Source: Deltaproteobacteria bacterium UBA5754 (GTDB lineage Bacteria > Desulfobacterota > Dissulfuribacteria > Dissulfuribacterales > UBA5754). From it: a DNA stretch of 5,401 nt. Every line of letters begins with the position of its first letter. Within the stretch, counting starts at the first letter, position 1. The stretch spans positions 12,397 through 17,797 of the forward strand of contig DIFG01000082.1 of assembly GCA_002419025.1 (NCBI GenBank), given 5' to 3'. The translations under genes were made by a program, and so were the position numbers. Of the stretch, positions 4,210 to 5,401 are shown piece by piece. The notes under the pieces are model-generated. The model did not search any database, was not told where the DNA came from, and saw only the letters and a list, made by a program, of their open reading frames with translations.

Positions 4210-5400
4210 ATGGGCAAGAAGAAATTTGAGCGTGTGAAGCCTCACGTCAATGTGGGCACGATAGGACACATCGATCATGGCAAGACGACCCTGACCGCGG
4301 CGATCACCCGTGTGCTGGCTGAGAAGGGGGGTGCTGAATTTGTACCTTTTGACCAGATCGACAAGGCGCCTGAGGAGCGGGAGCGCGGCATCACCATAGC
4401 GACGGCGCACGTGGAGTATGAGACGGCCAAGCGTCATTATGCGCATGTGGACTGCCCTGGGCATGCTGACTATATCAAGAACATGATCACGGGTGCGGCC
4501 CAGATGGACGGTGCGATCCTTGTGGTGGGGGCTGATGACGGGCCCATGCCTCAGACTCGGGAGCACATCCTTCTTGCGCGGCAGGTGGGGGTCCCTGCGA
4601 TCGTGGTTTTTTTGAACAAGTGTGACATGGTGGACGATCCTGAGCTTTTGGAGCTTGTGGAGCTGGAGCTTCGAGAGCTTTTGAGCAAGTACGAGTTTCC
4701 TGGTGACGAGATACCGATCATCAAGGGGAGTGCGCTCGAGGCCTTGAACAATCCGACGGATCCTGAGAAGACCAGGTGCATCATGGAGCTCTTGGATGCG
4801 ATAGACAGTTATGTGCCTGAGCCCCAGCGGGATGTGGACAAGCCGTTTTTGATGCCTATAGAGGATGTGTTCAGCATCAGCGGCCGTGGGACCGTGGTGA
4901 CGGGTCGTGTTGACCGCGGTGTCATCAGGGTGGGCGAGGAGGTGGAGATAGTTGGTCTTCGTCCTACCCAGAAGACGGTGTGCACGGGTCTTGAGATGTT
5001 TCGCAAGCTTTTGGACGAGGGGCGTGCTGGTGACAACATCGGCATCCTTCTTCGAGGGACGAAGCGAGACGAGGTGGAGCGTGGTCAGGTGGTTGCGAAG
5101 CCTGGATCCATTACTCCTCACACGAAGTTTCAGGCCGAGGTGTACGTTTTGAGCAAGGAGGAGGGGGGCCGGCACACCCCGTTTTTCAATGGATATCGTC
5201 CTCAGTTTTATTTTCGGACGACGGACGTGACGGGTGTGGTGACCCTGCCCCAGGGTGTGGAGATGGTGATGCCTGGAGACAATGTGCGTATAGACGTGGA
5301 ACTTATTCAGCCCATTGCCATGGAAGAAGGCCTAAGGTTTGCGATTCGGGAAGGGGGCCGCACTGTCGGCGCCGGCGTCGTCAGCAAGATATACGCCTAA
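4210..5400 (+). CDS. tuf: Translation elongation factor Tu
   Basis: EF-Tu delivers aminoacyl-tRNA to the ribosomal A site as a GTP complex. The 396-residue protein is complete. The GTPase domain carries GHIDHGKT (19-26), the switch I RGIT (59-62), DCPGH (81-85) with the catalytic His85, NKCD (136-139) and GSAL (173-176). Domains 2 and 3 follow, with GRGTVVTGRVDRG (225-237) and the C-terminal GGRTVGAGVVSKIYA. AAGGAG at 4198-4203, six bases before the ATG, is a good ribosome binding site. It lies 21 bases after rpsG, so it is the third gene of this operon; fusA is absent between them. By hand count, 31 of the first 32 Glu codons are GAG, while the last four (from 5299) are all GAA. Ile codons switch to ATT at about the same place. 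The tail may therefore have a different history, for example gene conversion with another tuf copy. Confidence 0.98.
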   Translation: MGKKKFERVKPHVNVGTIGHIDHGKTTLTAAITRVLAEKGGAEFVPFDQIDKAPEERERGITIATAHVEYETAKRHYAHVDCPGHADYIKNMITGAAQMDGAILVVGADDGPMPQTREHILLARQVGVPAIVVFLNKCDMVDDPELLELVELELRELLSKYEFPGDEIPIIKGSALEALNNPTDPEKTRCIMELLDAIDSYVPEPQRDVDKPFLMPIEDVFSISGRGTVVTGRVDRGVIRVGEEVEIVGLRPTQKTVCTGLEMFRKLLDEGRAGDNIGILLRGTKRDEVERGQVVAKPGSITPHTKFQAEVYVLSKEEGGRHTPFFNGYRPQFYFRTTDVTGVVTLPQGVEMVMPGDNVRIDVELIQPIAMEEGLRFAIREGGRTVGAGVVSKIYA

Positions 5401-5401
5401 G

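Noticed and set aside
3856..5175. Long minus-strand open frame (439 codons) opposite rpsG and tuf
   Set aside because: It lies antisense to two certain genes, is rich in His, Leu and Arg as expected from reverse reading of GC-rich coding DNA, and resembles no protein family. It is a shadow frame.

Overview
This window reads as a housekeeping segment from a Gram-negative bacterium. I infer a member of Desulfobacterota (the former Deltaproteobacteria), for three reasons. The EF-Tu wording is of that style (for example DQIDKAPEERERGITIATAHVEYE). A LolC/E-type permease sits directly behind lysS. The noncoding leader resembles repeats I associate with those genomes. This placement rests on recall, not on a search. 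The DNA is moderately GC-rich by eye, and all five genes lie on the + strand.

Positions 1-374 contain no gene. They are a patchwork of repeat-like DNA: a perfect 8-bp-stem palindrome (14-34), a doubled octamer (104-120), and a long imperfect inverted repeat (196-322) inside an interval bounded by identical 9-bp direct repeats (164-172 and 322-330). That last structure looks like a small non-autonomous (MITE-like) insertion. It ends 44 bases before the lysS start and lies between a possible promoter and the gene.

Positions 375-3157 hold lysS (lysyl-tRNA synthetase) and a lolC/E-type lipoprotein-release permease. They overlap by four bases (GTGA), so they probably form one coupled transcription unit. 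The ATPase gene lolD, which often follows, is absent.

Positions 3158-3297 are a promoter and leader region. There is a perfect TTGACA box, a strong hairpin close to the predicted transcript start, a T-rich tract and then the rpsL ribosome binding site.

Positions 3298-5400 are a shortened str operon: rpsL (S12), rpsG (S7) and tuf (EF-Tu). fusA (EF-G), which normally sits between rpsG and tuf, is missing, and rpoBC is not upstream of rpsL. The tuf gene is complete. Its last ~34 codons switch abruptly in codon choice, from almost all GAG for Glu to all GAA and from almost no ATT for Ile to mostly ATT.

The genes serve translation (lysine charging, 30S decoding-site proteins, aminoacyl-tRNA delivery) and envelope biogenesis (lipoprotein release from the inner membrane). 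I see no defence system, CRISPR array, tRNA, rRNA or novel protein family. The points worth a second look are the palindromic element before lysS, the rearranged str operon, the rpsL leader and the tuf tail.
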